A DNA stretch of 28,552 bases from Methylocystaceae bacterium (GCA_003105285.1 PQAN01000257.1:1-28552), one strand, 5' to 3'; shown: positions 7,966 through 16,372, counted from the first letter of the stretch. The notes: generated from the letters alone by a model not told the origin. A program made the numbers and translations.

Positions 7966-10203
7966 ATGAAAAGAACTAATGTGGTTGCTATCGCCGTTTC
8001 TGTTATCAGTCTTTCGAATGTGGCATTCGGCGAAGAAGTAGAACGCAACACGGACAAACAGCAAAAGCAAGCGAACCCTGCGAAAGAAAATAAAGCGGAT
8101 CCTGCCCTCCTCTCCCCCACACAAAGCGGCATCATTCAAGATGTCACTATCACTTCTGAACGCCGCAAGACCCCCCTGCTGAAGACGCCCGCCGCTGTGA
8201 GCGCGATCGGGCCGAGTCAGATTCAGGGGCAGAACCTGCAGATTTTGAAAGACTTGGAAGGCAAGATCCCGGCTTTCGCGACGCCCGGCGCAATCGCGAA
8301 CATGCAGAGCATCTATATCCGCGGCATCGGGACCGGGGACGCCGGGACCTATCCGGCCGTCGGCCAATATGTCGACGACGTCTATCTTCCTCGCGTGTTC
8401 GGCAATTCGATCTTCGATCTCCCCGACCTCGAGCGGATCGAGGTGCTGCGTGGACCTCAGGCGACGCTCTATGGCCAAAACACGACGGCCGGCGTGGTCA
8501 AGCTGATCTCGCGCGACCCTTCCCAGGACACGGTCGCGCATGTCGATGCGAGCTACGGAAGCTTCAATGCGTTTCAGGCGCATTTATATGCGGCCACTCC
8601 GCTCGGCGAGGGCGTGAGCGCGAGCGTCGCTTACGGCCACCGTCAGGCGAGCGGCTGGATTCACGATTACGCCCTCGGCAGGGACGTCAACCGGGTGAAC
8701 ACCGATCAGTTTCGGGCCAAACTTCGTCTCTCGCCCTCCTCGAATCTCGACGCGATTCTGACGATCGATGGAGCGCAGGACACATCCGACAACGCCACGT
8801 TCCTTCCCACTTATTCGAATCTCGCTCCGCTCGCCGGCAAGCTGACGAATTTCGCCCTCCCGACAACTCCGACTCCCGGAAACCTTCAGCTCGGGCGTCA
8901 TTCGGGCGGTGTTTCGCTTCGGCTCACCTATGTCCCGGACGAGCATTGGACGATCAAGTCGATCTCCGCGGGACGCTTCCTGACCGACAGTCCATCGCCT
9001 TGGGATTACGACTCGACGCCCTCGACGATCAACGACTTCACCCAATGGATCAACGAGCGTTACTTCTATCAGGAGCTCCAGAGCATCGCAGCCTACGGAC
9101 CGCTCACCGTGACGAGCGGAGCGACCTTCTTCACCGAGAACTTCCGTTTCGGGCGCGTCTCGGGAACGACGTCGGGCAACACGGTCAAATATTCTGAAGT
9201 CCGGAGCAACATCGCCGACCAGAGCATTTCGCTCTACGCTCAGGCGAATTACAAATTCACCGAAGAATTCGGCGTCACGCTCGGCGTGCGCGGCAGCCGC
9301 GAGTGGCAAACCTATGGCAACGCTGGATACACGGACAACGCCCTCGGCGTTCCGACGGCGGTTGTCTATACGCTTCAAGGACAGAAGAACGCCTGGAATG
9401 GCGTGACGCCGAAGATATCGTTCGACTATCAATGGACGCCAGACCTGCTGACCTATGTGAGCTTCACGCAGGGACAGCGAACGGGCGGCTACAACCGCTC
9501 GGCGAGCACGGCGGCGATCGCGGCCCTCCCGACGAAGCCGGAAAAGGTCTCGACCTATGAACTCGGCGCCAAGTTCAAGACCCTGGACGGAAGGTCGCAT
9601 ACCACGGTGGCCGTCTTCTACAACGACTTCCGGGATTACATCGCGAGCGTGACAAACCCGGTCGTCAACGGCGTGCCAGTCACCGGCAGCGTTTTTGTGA
9701 ACGCCGGCGCGGCTCACACCTTCGGCGTCGAATTCGAAGAGAAGCTGTGGCCGACCACGGACCTTGAGATTCGCTTCAACGGCGCTCTGATCAAATCGGC
9801 GTTCGACACCTTCGTCAATCCGACCGGCGCGGCGAACAGCAATTACACCGGAAATCGTGTGCCGTTCGTCTCGACCGCCCAGTTCGGCGGAAGCGTCGAA
9901 TACACGTTGCCGGTCGATCTTCCCGGCCAGCTCAAGGCCAACGCCTACGCGAAATACATCTCGCCGTTCTATTCAGACATCGCGAACACTCTTCCGTTCC
10001 GAGTGGGCGAGCAGTTCTATGTCGGCCTCGGCGCCAACTATCAGCCCAACAACGAGCCGTGGTCGGTCTTCGTTCGAGTGACCAATCTCTTGAACAACCA
10101 GCCGCGTGTCCTGACCAACGGATATCAGCCTTCGCGCGGCGAATACGAGGTCACATACGCGCCGCCGCTGCAGGTCAGCGGCGGATTGGCTTGGGAATTT
10201 TGA
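7966..10203 (+). CDS. TonB-dependent outer-membrane receptor (cluster 2)
   Basis: 745 residues, starting at an ATG preceded by GAGAAAG. Residues 1 to about 22 form a signal peptide ending near NVAFG. A charged Lys/Gln-rich linker follows, then a TonB-box-like DVTITSERRKTP. The plug domain spans about residues 60-180, with SIYIRGIGTGDAG, YVDDVYLPRV and the hallmark ERIEVLRGPQATLYGQNTTAGVV. The rest is a 22-strand beta-barrel with alternating polar and aromatic strands, ending in the expected aromatic LAWEF. It is in the same direction as, and 22 bases before, the desulfinase gene, so it most likely imports the substrate of this cluster across the outer membrane using TonB energy. It is of the sphingomonad-style receptor group rather than a clear siderophore receptor; the ligand is unknown. 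Confidence 0.92.
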   Translation: MKRTNVVAIAVSVISLSNVAFGEEVERNTDKQQKQANPAKENKADPALLSPTQSGIIQDVTITSERRKTPLLKTPAAVSAIGPSQIQGQNLQILKDLEGKIPAFATPGAIANMQSIYIRGIGTGDAGTYPAVGQYVDDVYLPRVFGNSIFDLPDLERIEVLRGPQATLYGQNTTAGVVKLISRDPSQDTVAHVDASYGSFNAFQAHLYAATPLGEGVSASVAYGHRQASGWIHDYALGRDVNRVNTDQFRAKLRLSPSSNLDAILTIDGAQDTSDNATFLPTYSNLAPLAGKLTNFALPTTPTPGNLQLGRHSGGVSLRLTYVPDEHWTIKSISAGRFLTDSPSPWDYDSTPSTINDFTQWINERYFYQELQSIAAYGPLTVTSGATFFTENFRFGRVSGTTSGNTVKYSEVRSNIADQSISLYAQANYKFTEEFGVTLGVRGSREWQTYGNAGYTDNALGVPTAVVYTLQGQKNAWNGVTPKISFDYQWTPDLLTYVSFTQGQRTGGYNRSASTAAIAALPTKPEKVSTYELGAKFKTLDGRSHTTVAVFYNDFRDYIASVTNPVVNGVPVTGSVFVNAGAAHTFGVEFEEKLWPTTDLEIRFNGALIKSAFDTFVNPTGAANSNYTGNRVPFVSTAQFGGSVEYTLPVDLPGQLKANAYAKYISPFYSDIANTLPFRVGEQFYVGLGANYQPNNEPWSVFVRVTNLLNNQPRVLTNGYQPSRGEYEVTYAPPLQVSGGLAWEF

Positions 10204-10225
10204 CGAATCGAACCGGAGCACGCAC

Positions 10226-11371
10226 ATGACAGTCCATACTCTCGCTTCTCGCGAGGACGCGCCCAATGTGGCCGCCGAACTCTGGTACACGCGGTGTGGC
10301 GTGCCGACGAGCTTCGGCATCGCCGTCCAGCGCGGCCTGTTCAAGGAAGAATTCGCGTCGGATCGCGCTGCGACGTTTCGCGCTCTTCAGGAGTCGTCGG
10401 ACCCCGAGGTTCACCGCTCGCATTTCACGCATCGGCAGGAAAACTCCTTCCGGCACGGCAGCAACTATCCCGCCATCTGGGCGCAAGCGAACGGAGCGAA
10501 CACCAAGGTCCTCGGCTTGTCGTTCCTGAGAGGCGCCCAGACCGTCCTCGCATTGCCGGAGTCGAATATTCGCAACCCAGCGGACCTGAAAGGAAAACGG
10601 CTCCTCGTCACGCGCCGGCCGCACGAGGCTCTCGATCATTCCTACGCTAACGCCATTCGCTTCTATGAAGTAGCATTGAAGCAGGCAGGCCTGACGCTGG
10701 ACGACGTCGAGATCGTCGAGCGCGTGATCGAGAGATCCTTCATAGAAGACAGGCGAACGCCCGAGATCGTCACCGGGCAGCTGAAATCCGCGGCCGCCTT
10801 CGTCCGCACGAGCGAAGGCGCCGGCTGGCGCGACAGCGTGTTTCCTTTGATCCGCGATGAGGTCGACGTCATCACGTCCGGCGGCGGCATCGGCGCCTCG
10901 TCCCTTCAGTTGCAACAGCAGGCCGGGCTTCATGTCGTGTTCGATCTCGATTGGCTCGAGGATGAAGAGGAAAGGTCGAACCTCAGCACGCCGCTCGTCT
11001 TCGCGGTCAAGGCGGACCTTCTGGAGAGGCGCCCAGATCTCGTGACGCGTGTTCTCTATCGCACGCTTCAGGCCGAAGCCGACGCGAAAGACAACCCGGA
11101 CGAGCTCATTCGCGACCTCGCACGGGAGCAGCTCCAATCGGAGTTCCTGGTGCGCAAAGCATTCGGCGCTCATCTGTCCGAGATCTTTCGTATCGATTTC
11201 GATCCGTTGAAGGTCGCCGCTTTGAAGTCACAGGTGCGCTTCCTACACGCCCATAAGACCATACCCGCCGAAATCGACGTCGATTCCTGGCTCGCGCCGG
11301 AGCCGCTGATCGAAGCGCGGCGCCGTTGGGCCGAAGAACGTGGCCCCCGCAGCGACGCTCTGCACGCCTGA
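10226..11371 (+). CDS. DszB-like sulfinate desulfinase (substrate-binding-protein fold, catalytic Cys/His/Arg kept)
   Basis: 381 residues with no signal peptide, so it should be cytoplasmic although its fold belongs to the SsuA/NMT1 periplasmic-binding group. It aligns with Rhodococcus DszB, 2'-hydroxybiphenyl-2-sulfinate desulfinase (365 residues). The catalytic Cys27 of DszB in YSNCPVP matches Cys24 in YTRCGVP. DszB His60 and Arg70, in an HFT(x7)R pattern, match His66 and Arg76 here (HFTHRQENSFRHG) with identical spacing. Further matches are PADLKGKRLLV and the C-terminal block around FDPLKVAALKSQVRFLH. The expected reaction is hydrolytic loss of sulfite from a sulfinate. It lies between the receptor and an LLM monooxygenase, which parallels the monooxygenase/desulfinase logic of the dsz pathway. 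A diverged binding protein is the alternative, but the missing signal and kept triad argue against it. The substrate is not known. Confidence 0.82.
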   Translation: MTVHTLASREDAPNVAAELWYTRCGVPTSFGIAVQRGLFKEEFASDRAATFRALQESSDPEVHRSHFTHRQENSFRHGSNYPAIWAQANGANTKVLGLSFLRGAQTVLALPESNIRNPADLKGKRLLVTRRPHEALDHSYANAIRFYEVALKQAGLTLDDVEIVERVIERSFIEDRRTPEIVTGQLKSAAAFVRTSEGAGWRDSVFPLIRDEVDVITSGGGIGASSLQLQQQAGLHVVFDLDWLEDEEERSNLSTPLVFAVKADLLERRPDLVTRVLYRTLQAEADAKDNPDELIRDLAREQLQSEFLVRKAFGAHLSEIFRIDFDPLKVAALKSQVRFLHAHKTIPAEIDVDSWLAPEPLIEARRRWAEERGPRSDALHA

Positions 11372-11524
11372 ATGGCCGTGCGCGGCGGCAGGCGTCGAAT
11401 GCGCCTCCGCCGGGTTCTCGCAGACGTGTTTCGGAGTCGACATCGCAGGCAGGGCAGAATGACGAATCCGTTGCAGAACGACGCCCCTGCAAACTCGCCT
11501 CCTCATCCATAAATGGAGTATCCG

Positions 11525-12748
11525 ATGACGAACGACCTCAAAATCTTGTGGTATATCAATCCGCACGACGGGCCTTATCCATGGCATCCCGAGGGGCGCG
11601 TCGCCTATGATCCGCATCGCATCCGGGATATCGCGGTCGCAGCCGATCGGGGAGGCTTCTATGGCGCGCTCACTGTCGGCAAGAACCCGTTCATCGAAAT
11701 TTCCTCTTTCATTCCGCTGACCGAGACACTGCGCTATTTGATACCGATCTATCCCGGCCAGTATCCGCCCGCGCTTCTGGTTCAGCTCGCACAGAGCTTC
11801 GACGAACTGTCGGGGGGACGGTTGCTTTTCAACCAGGTAAATGGCACCGATCTGATCCTGCCGCAGTACAGCATCTACGTGAACAGCGACGACCGCTACG
11901 ATCTCAGCGCCGAATACTGGACTGTCTTCAAAAAGCTCTATAACGGCGAGATCGGCGGCTACGACGGAAAATATTTCAAGTTCGGCCCTCCTCCGCCGCC
12001 GAGAGGCGCGCGGGAGGACGTTCATCTCGTGCAGGCGCCTCATACGCCTGTCTGGGGATCGGGCGCTTCCCCCTCGGGCGTTCGCCACGCCGGCAAGGTG
12101 CTCGACACCTATCTGACCTATCTCCATCGCCCCGATCGGCTGGGCGCGCAAATCTCGGCGGCGCGCGCGATCGCGTCACAACACGGCCGCACGCTGCCGG
12201 CCGGCACGCTCGCAAACGTCATTGTCCGCGAAACCGAGGAAGAAGCCTGGGATTACGCCCGCCAAATTCTCGAGAAGACCGGGGTCGACAACATTGTCAA
12301 CCAGATACGAAGCCGTCTCAACCTCGGCCGCTACAATGTCACAGCGGGCACCCGCGAGATTTTGACGTTCGAATCGCTGCAGAGCGATGATCCGGCTATT
12401 CAGGCTCGCATCGACAAGCTGCGCGCAGGCAAGCTCCCCAGCGTGAGAGAACTCGAATCCTATCCAAACATTTGGTCCGGTCCGAACGGGTGGGGCGCAC
12501 TCGACATATTGGATCAAGGCTGGGGCGGCTATCTCGTCGGCAGCGCCGAGAATGTCGCTGCGCGTATCGTCGAGCTCCAGGAAAAACTCGGAATCGACGC
12601 CTTCATTTTGGCCGGTTGGCCGTTGCGTGACGAGGCCAGGCGCGTCTCCGAGCTGCTGCTCCCGCTCTTGAAGCTCGACAAGACCCCGCCTGTCCTCGCG
12701 CCGGCGAAGGCGCCGATCGAGCACAGCAGCTTCGCAAAGGCGAGCTGA
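11525..12748 (+). CDS. Luciferase-like flavin-dependent monooxygenase, SsuD-like (cluster 2)
   Basis: 407 residues from ATG 11525, chosen over ATG 11513 because the N-terminus then matches both cluster 1 copies and GGAG lies six bases upstream. Family features are LKILWYINPHDG (1-20), FDELSGGRLLFNQVNGTD (92-109), FGPPPPPRG (153-161) and VIVRETEEEAWDY (232-244). Near the C-terminus GWGALDILDQGWGGYLVGS precedes ENVAARIVELQ. In SsuD the residues before IVRET are Arg226-Leu-His228, which contact the sulfonate; here they are Leu229-Ala-Asn231. The Cys54 position is Pro55, and the Arg297 loop has a six-to-eight-residue insertion without Arg. The enzyme is thus a reduced-flavin monooxygenase of changed substrate class. 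It is flanked by the desulfinase and the dioxygenase and probably generates the sulfinate or another cleavable sulfur intermediate. Confidence 0.9.
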   Translation: MTNDLKILWYINPHDGPYPWHPEGRVAYDPHRIRDIAVAADRGGFYGALTVGKNPFIEISSFIPLTETLRYLIPIYPGQYPPALLVQLAQSFDELSGGRLLFNQVNGTDLILPQYSIYVNSDDRYDLSAEYWTVFKKLYNGEIGGYDGKYFKFGPPPPPRGAREDVHLVQAPHTPVWGSGASPSGVRHAGKVLDTYLTYLHRPDRLGAQISAARAIASQHGRTLPAGTLANVIVRETEEEAWDYARQILEKTGVDNIVNQIRSRLNLGRYNVTAGTREILTFESLQSDDPAIQARIDKLRAGKLPSVRELESYPNIWSGPNGWGALDILDQGWGGYLVGSAENVAARIVELQEKLGIDAFILAGWPLRDEARRVSELLLPLLKLDKTPPVLAPAKAPIEHSSFAKAS

Positions 12749-12777
12749 GCCCGCACAAGCCCCGAGAGGAGGTTGCA

Positions 12778-13656
12778 ATGTCGTTGATACACGAACGGAC
12801 AGAAGCGGTTCGGCGGACGCTCGACCGAGTGCGCGCGGTCGGCTTCCAGCTGGATGGAAACACGCAGGAGCAGATCGACGCGGCGCGCGACGCGTTTGTC
12901 GAGCTCGCGCGTGAAACGCATCTCTTTCCCGAAGAGCAGTTTCCGTATCTCTTCGAGCATCGGAGCGGTTTTTATCGGATCGGCGAAGACGCCGATCATC
13001 GCAACGCTCTCTATGTGCAGGTGAGCACGACCCATCAGGCGAATGGTCCGCACCAACATCCCTATTGGGCCATCATAACGGGCGTGAGAGGAAACGAGAT
13101 CAACGTGCTCTATGAACGGGTCGACGACGGTTCGTCGACTACGCACGGAAAGCTGGGAAATCGCCGCGAAGAGCATGTCACCACCGGCCGCTCGCTCTTC
13201 ATCCCGAAGAAGGATTTCCACACGATCCAGGTCTCGGAGGACGAGGTCGGCGTTCACCTCCATTTTTATGGCGTGGGGGCGGACACTGCGGCTCATCGCG
13301 GCGTGCCGCGATTCTCGACGCCCGACAGCAAGGATGTGATCATCAATTCGGGAACCCCGGAGCCCGGCCGCATCGGCGTGCAGCGGGTCTCGCTCAGCGA
13401 TGTCGAGGAGGCGCAACGCGAGGGAAAGCCGCTCGGTCTGCTCGTGGTCGATTTCGTCGGCGATGCCCTTCCCGCGCCTTTCGCGACGGCGCCGCGCGTC
13501 GAGCTCGAGCGCATACGGGTGGGCGCGGATCTTCCCGCCGACGTGTCGACCCCCGTCGTTGTCGCGGGCGAAGGCAAAGCTGTGCGCCTCGCCGCCGAGA
13601 AGCTGACACGTCTCGGCTATTTCAGCACGTTCTGGTTCGACCCGTATCATGCGTAA
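12778..13656 (+). CDS. Cysteine-dioxygenase-like cupin fused to a cysteine-less rhodanese-like domain
   Basis: 292 residues from ATG 12778, with AGAGGAGG upstream. Residues 1-50 form an N-terminal helical module shared with the cluster 1 protein at 6492. Residues about 55-190 are a cupin resembling thiol dioxygenases. GPHQHPYWAIITGVRGNE supplies the iron ligands His92 and His94, DFHTIQ supplies His148, and VGVHLHFYGVGADTAAH corresponds to the SLHLYSPP region of cysteine dioxygenase. Residues about 198-290 look like a rhodanese domain (GVQRVSLSDVEEA, LGLLVVDFVGD, VVVAGEGKAVRLAAEKLTRLGY). The persulfide-carrying Cys is replaced by Ala/Gly, and the whole protein has no Cys. Thiol dioxygenases convert a thiol and O2 to a sulfinate, which would be a substrate type for the desulfinase two genes upstream. 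Which thiol is used is unknown. The stop overlaps the start of the next gene. Confidence 0.78.
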   Translation: MSLIHERTEAVRRTLDRVRAVGFQLDGNTQEQIDAARDAFVELARETHLFPEEQFPYLFEHRSGFYRIGEDADHRNALYVQVSTTHQANGPHQHPYWAIITGVRGNEINVLYERVDDGSSTTHGKLGNRREEHVTTGRSLFIPKKDFHTIQVSEDEVGVHLHFYGVGADTAAHRGVPRFSTPDSKDVIINSGTPEPGRIGVQRVSLSDVEEAQREGKPLGLLVVDFVGDALPAPFATAPRVELERIRVGADLPADVSTPVVVAGEGKAVRLAAEKLTRLGYFSTFWFDPYHA

Positions 13657-14659
13657 TTCGTCGAGACAGTCGATCATCGCTGCCGTCGCCGTCATAATCA
13701 CGGCGGCGGCTTTCGCTGGCGTCGCGCGAGCCGACACAGAGGGGCTTCCTATTCTGCCGATCACGGTCTTCCAGGCGCCATCCTATAGCGTCTGGCTGCC
13801 GACGATCATCACCGAGAAGAGGCTCGACGCTCGCCGGGGGTTTCGTCTGAAAGTCACGGAGAAGCCGGGAACAGCGGCCTATATCGACCTCGCGCAGGGA
13901 GCGGACCTCGTCTGCTTCTGCGTCGCGCCCCAGACATTCACTCAATTCGTCGCGCAGGGCGCCGCAGTCACTCTTCTGTTCAACGTCTTCAGCCACACCA
14001 ATCTCGTCGCCGTGACCGATCCGAGCATTAATTCGGTCGCGAGCCTTCAAGACAAAACGATCGCCGCCAACACCGCGACGGGCCAATGGGCCGTTTCCGC
14101 ATTCCTGCTGAAGCAGGCCGGGCTAGATCTCTCGAAAGTCAAGATTCGTTCCGCGATCGGCTCGGGCGGAGCGATCGCCGAACTCGCGCTCGGCCGCGTC
14201 GACGCCATCCTGCCCGGCCCGGTCGAAGTCGCGTCGTTGCAAACGCAGACGTCGCAATTCCACGTCTTTTCCATTTTCGACAAAGCGGCATGGCAAGCGG
14301 TGGCGCCCGGGCCCGGAATTCCCAACATCCTGTTCGGCGCTCAGCGCAAATGGTGGGATAATCCGGCCAATAAGGATATTTCTCGGCGCTTCTACGCAGC
14401 GGTCCAGGACGCCGCGGCGTTCGCCGTCGCGCATCCCGAGGAAACCGCAGCGATCGTCGGGGCGCGCACGAAGATGCCGAAGGCGGCGGTCTTGTACACG
14501 CTGACGCATTTCCCAGAAGTCATCAACATTCGTCCCGCCAGCGAATTCAAACCCGCGATCGCCTTCCTCACACAGAAGCTCATGCCGGAGGCCGGGCAAT
14601 TGGAGCACGCGCTGACAGACGCCGAGGTAAACGCTTATGTATCCGACTTCACGCCTTGA
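13649..14659 (+). CDS. ABC transporter periplasmic substrate-binding protein, SsuA/NMT1 type
   Basis: 336 residues. The ATG lies within the last codons of the dioxygenase gene (ATGCGTAA overlap), indicating translational coupling. A signal peptide covers residues 1 to about 28, with a long Ala/Val/Ile core ending GVARAD. The mature part matches the SsuA/TauA/NMT1 group: PITVFQAPSYSVWLPTII, SVASLQDKTIAANTATGQWA, GSGGAIAELALGRVDAI and FAVAHPEETAAIVGA. It should bind the substrate of the cluster in the periplasm and hand it to the permease encoded next. It is separate from the DszB-like protein, which shares the fold but lacks the signal. The exact ligand cannot be read. Confidence 0.9.
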   Translation: MRNSSRQSIIAAVAVIITAAAFAGVARADTEGLPILPITVFQAPSYSVWLPTIITEKRLDARRGFRLKVTEKPGTAAYIDLAQGADLVCFCVAPQTFTQFVAQGAAVTLLFNVFSHTNLVAVTDPSINSVASLQDKTIAANTATGQWAVSAFLLKQAGLDLSKVKIRSAIGSGGAIAELALGRVDAILPGPVEVASLQTQTSQFHVFSIFDKAAWQAVAPGPGIPNILFGAQRKWWDNPANKDISRRFYAAVQDAAAFAVAHPEETAAIVGARTKMPKAAVLYTLTHFPEVINIRPASEFKPAIAFLTQKLMPEAGQLEHALTDAEVNAYVSDFTP

Positions 14660-15551
14660 CGAATCGAGGATAGGCAGCAGGGCCACACTGGAGGATGTCG
14701 ACAACGCGCCGGGGCGCGCCTACAGCCCCATCGACCATGGCGACGAGCTTTCGTCTTCCGGCGCCGGCGAGCGGAAGCGCAGCTTTCGCCTTGTGAGCCG
14801 CTTTTTCAACGAAGGAACGTTCGTCCTCCTGATCGTTGCAGCGGCGTGGGAGATCGCGTCGTATTTTCTGCCGCCTTTCCTGTTCCCCTCGATCGAACGG
14901 ATCGGTCGAGCAATCGTCACGATACTGACTCAGTCGAGTTCTTTCGTGTCCATAGAGCAGACCTACTTCCGAATCGTCGTGTTTCTCACCGTTGGATTCG
15001 TGCTTGGCTCCGGACTTGGCGTCGCCTCTGGAGCAAACGAACGGATCGAACGAACATTCGTTCCGCTCATTCAGTTAAAACAAGGAATTCCAGGCGTATG
15101 CTGGATTATCTTCGCGACGCTGTGGTTCAGAGATATGGATGCCCGCATGGGCTTCGTGATCGTGATCAGCACGCTGCCGAGCTTCTTTTATCAGACACGC
15201 GACGGGTTCAGAAGCATCCCGCGCGATCTGTGGGAGATGGTCAAGTCTTGGCGGCCGACGCGCCGCCAAGTGTTCTTCAAGCTGGTGCTACCGGGACTCA
15301 TACCCGCGATCTTGACGGGGTTGCGTGTCAACCTCGGAACTGCGACGCGGGTGACGATCACGGCGGAGTTGTTGGCGGGCAACAGCGGTATAGGATATTA
15401 TCTCCGTAACGCTGAAGAACAATTTCGAATGGATGTCGCTATGGCCTGGACGGCGATCCTGGTCGCCTTCGTCATCACGACGGATTTGTCGATGGCATTC
15501 GTCGAGACCAAGATGCTCAGTTGGAGGCAACGACCGGAGCGCGAAGATTGA
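14637..15551 (+). CDS. ABC transporter permease, SsuC/TauC type
   Basis: 304 residues with about six transmembrane segments after a hydrophilic N-terminal extension of about 55 residues, longer than usual for this family. The start overlaps the end of the binding-protein gene by 23 bases; a later start within the extension is possible. The BPD_transp_1 coupling loop is present as WRPTRRQVFFKLVLPGLIPAILTGLRV, with the EAA-like Gly, followed by TAELLAGNSGIGYYL as in SsuC. It would form the inner-membrane channel for the cluster substrate together with the neighbouring ATPase. Base composition drifts slightly lower in GC from about 14.9 kb onward. Confidence 0.92.
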   Translation: MYPTSRLDESRIGSRATLEDVDNAPGRAYSPIDHGDELSSSGAGERKRSFRLVSRFFNEGTFVLLIVAAAWEIASYFLPPFLFPSIERIGRAIVTILTQSSSFVSIEQTYFRIVVFLTVGFVLGSGLGVASGANERIERTFVPLIQLKQGIPGVCWIIFATLWFRDMDARMGFVIVISTLPSFFYQTRDGFRSIPRDLWEMVKSWRPTRRQVFFKLVLPGLIPAILTGLRVNLGTATRVTITAELLAGNSGIGYYLRNAEEQFRMDVAMAWTAILVAFVITTDLSMAFVETKMLSWRQRPERED

Positions 15552-16372
15552 CACAGGCCGCTATCAGCTTCCAGGATATCCAAAAAGTGTATCGTACAGA
15601 TCGACGCGCCGTCACTGCGATCGAGGCGCTCTCCTTCGAAGTATCGGAGGGTGAATACGTCTGTATGCTTGGTCGCTCAGGCTGCGGGAAATCGACGACC
15701 GTCAATCTCGTCTTGGGTTTGAGCCGGGCGACAGCGGGTCGAATTCGAGTCCGCGGGGTCGATCCGGTCGACGACTTCGGCAAATTGAGAGGAAAGGTCG
15801 CTTGCGTCTTCCAGACGGACCGGCTGCTTCCTTGGCGCTCCATCATAGACAATGTCCGGCTTCCACAAGAGATATTGAATATTTCTGACGCAGATATGCC
15901 TATCCGGGCGTCTGACTGGCTCCGCCGTCTCGACCTGCCGGGCGTGGAGAAGTCCTTACCTCATGAGCTGTCTGGCGGTATGCGCCAGCGAGTGGCGATC
16001 GCGCGAGCGCTGGCAAGCAATCCTGAAATCCTCTTAGCGGACGAGGCTTTCGGCCACCTGGATGAAGTAACGGGACAAGGTCTTCGTCGCGATTTTCGTC
16101 AGCTCGCTGTAGAGCATGGGAAAACCGTCCTGCACATTACTCACTCGATCGAAGAGGCAATAGCTGTCAGCGACCGAATCATCGTCTTGGCCCGCCCAGG
16201 AAAGGTCCTGGCAGAGATAGGGGAAGTCCGCAGCGTGGGCGCACAGTCGCGTGAGGAGCTGCGACTACACATATTGGCGCTCTTACGACAAAGGGACGAA
16301 TCGGAATCTGGAGGGTTATGTGATGTCCGCGGCGCAACATCGGGGGATCTTCCCATAGGCGGGATTGAATGA
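15548..16372 (+). CDS. ABC transporter ATP-binding protein, SsuB/TauB type
   Basis: 274 residues from TTG 15548, which overlaps the permease stop (TTGA) and has GGAG eight bases upstream; TTG 15521 would add nine residues. Motifs are Walker A GRSGCGKST (42-50), Q-loop VFQTDRLLPW, signature LSGGMRQRVAIARAL, Walker B EILLADEAFGHLDE and switch His in HITHSIEEA. The Walker B region reads DEAFGHLDE instead of the more common DEPFGALD. It powers the SsuA/SsuC-type importer. The last ~12 codons read into sequence that, in another frame, resembles an IS66 transposase. The natural C-terminus may therefore have been replaced when the IS element inserted; the catalytic part is complete. Confidence 0.9.
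   Translation: MTQAAISFQDIQKVYRTDRRAVTAIEALSFEVSEGEYVCMLGRSGCGKSTTVNLVLGLSRATAGRIRVRGVDPVDDFGKLRGKVACVFQTDRLLPWRSIIDNVRLPQEILNISDADMPIRASDWLRRLDLPGVEKSLPHELSGGMRQRVAIARALASNPEILLADEAFGHLDEVTGQGLRRDFRQLAVEHGKTVLHITHSIEEAIAVSDRIIVLARPGKVLAEIGEVRSVGAQSREELRLHILALLRQRDESESGGLCDVRGATSGDLPIGGIE

Noticed and set aside
8584..9717. 377-codon open frame on the minus strand
   Set aside because: Antisense to the barrel of the TonB receptor at 7966; no recognisable domain.
12529..13764. 411-codon open frame on the minus strand
   Set aside because: Antisense to the LLM and dioxygenase genes, both of which have clear motifs and ribosome-binding sites.
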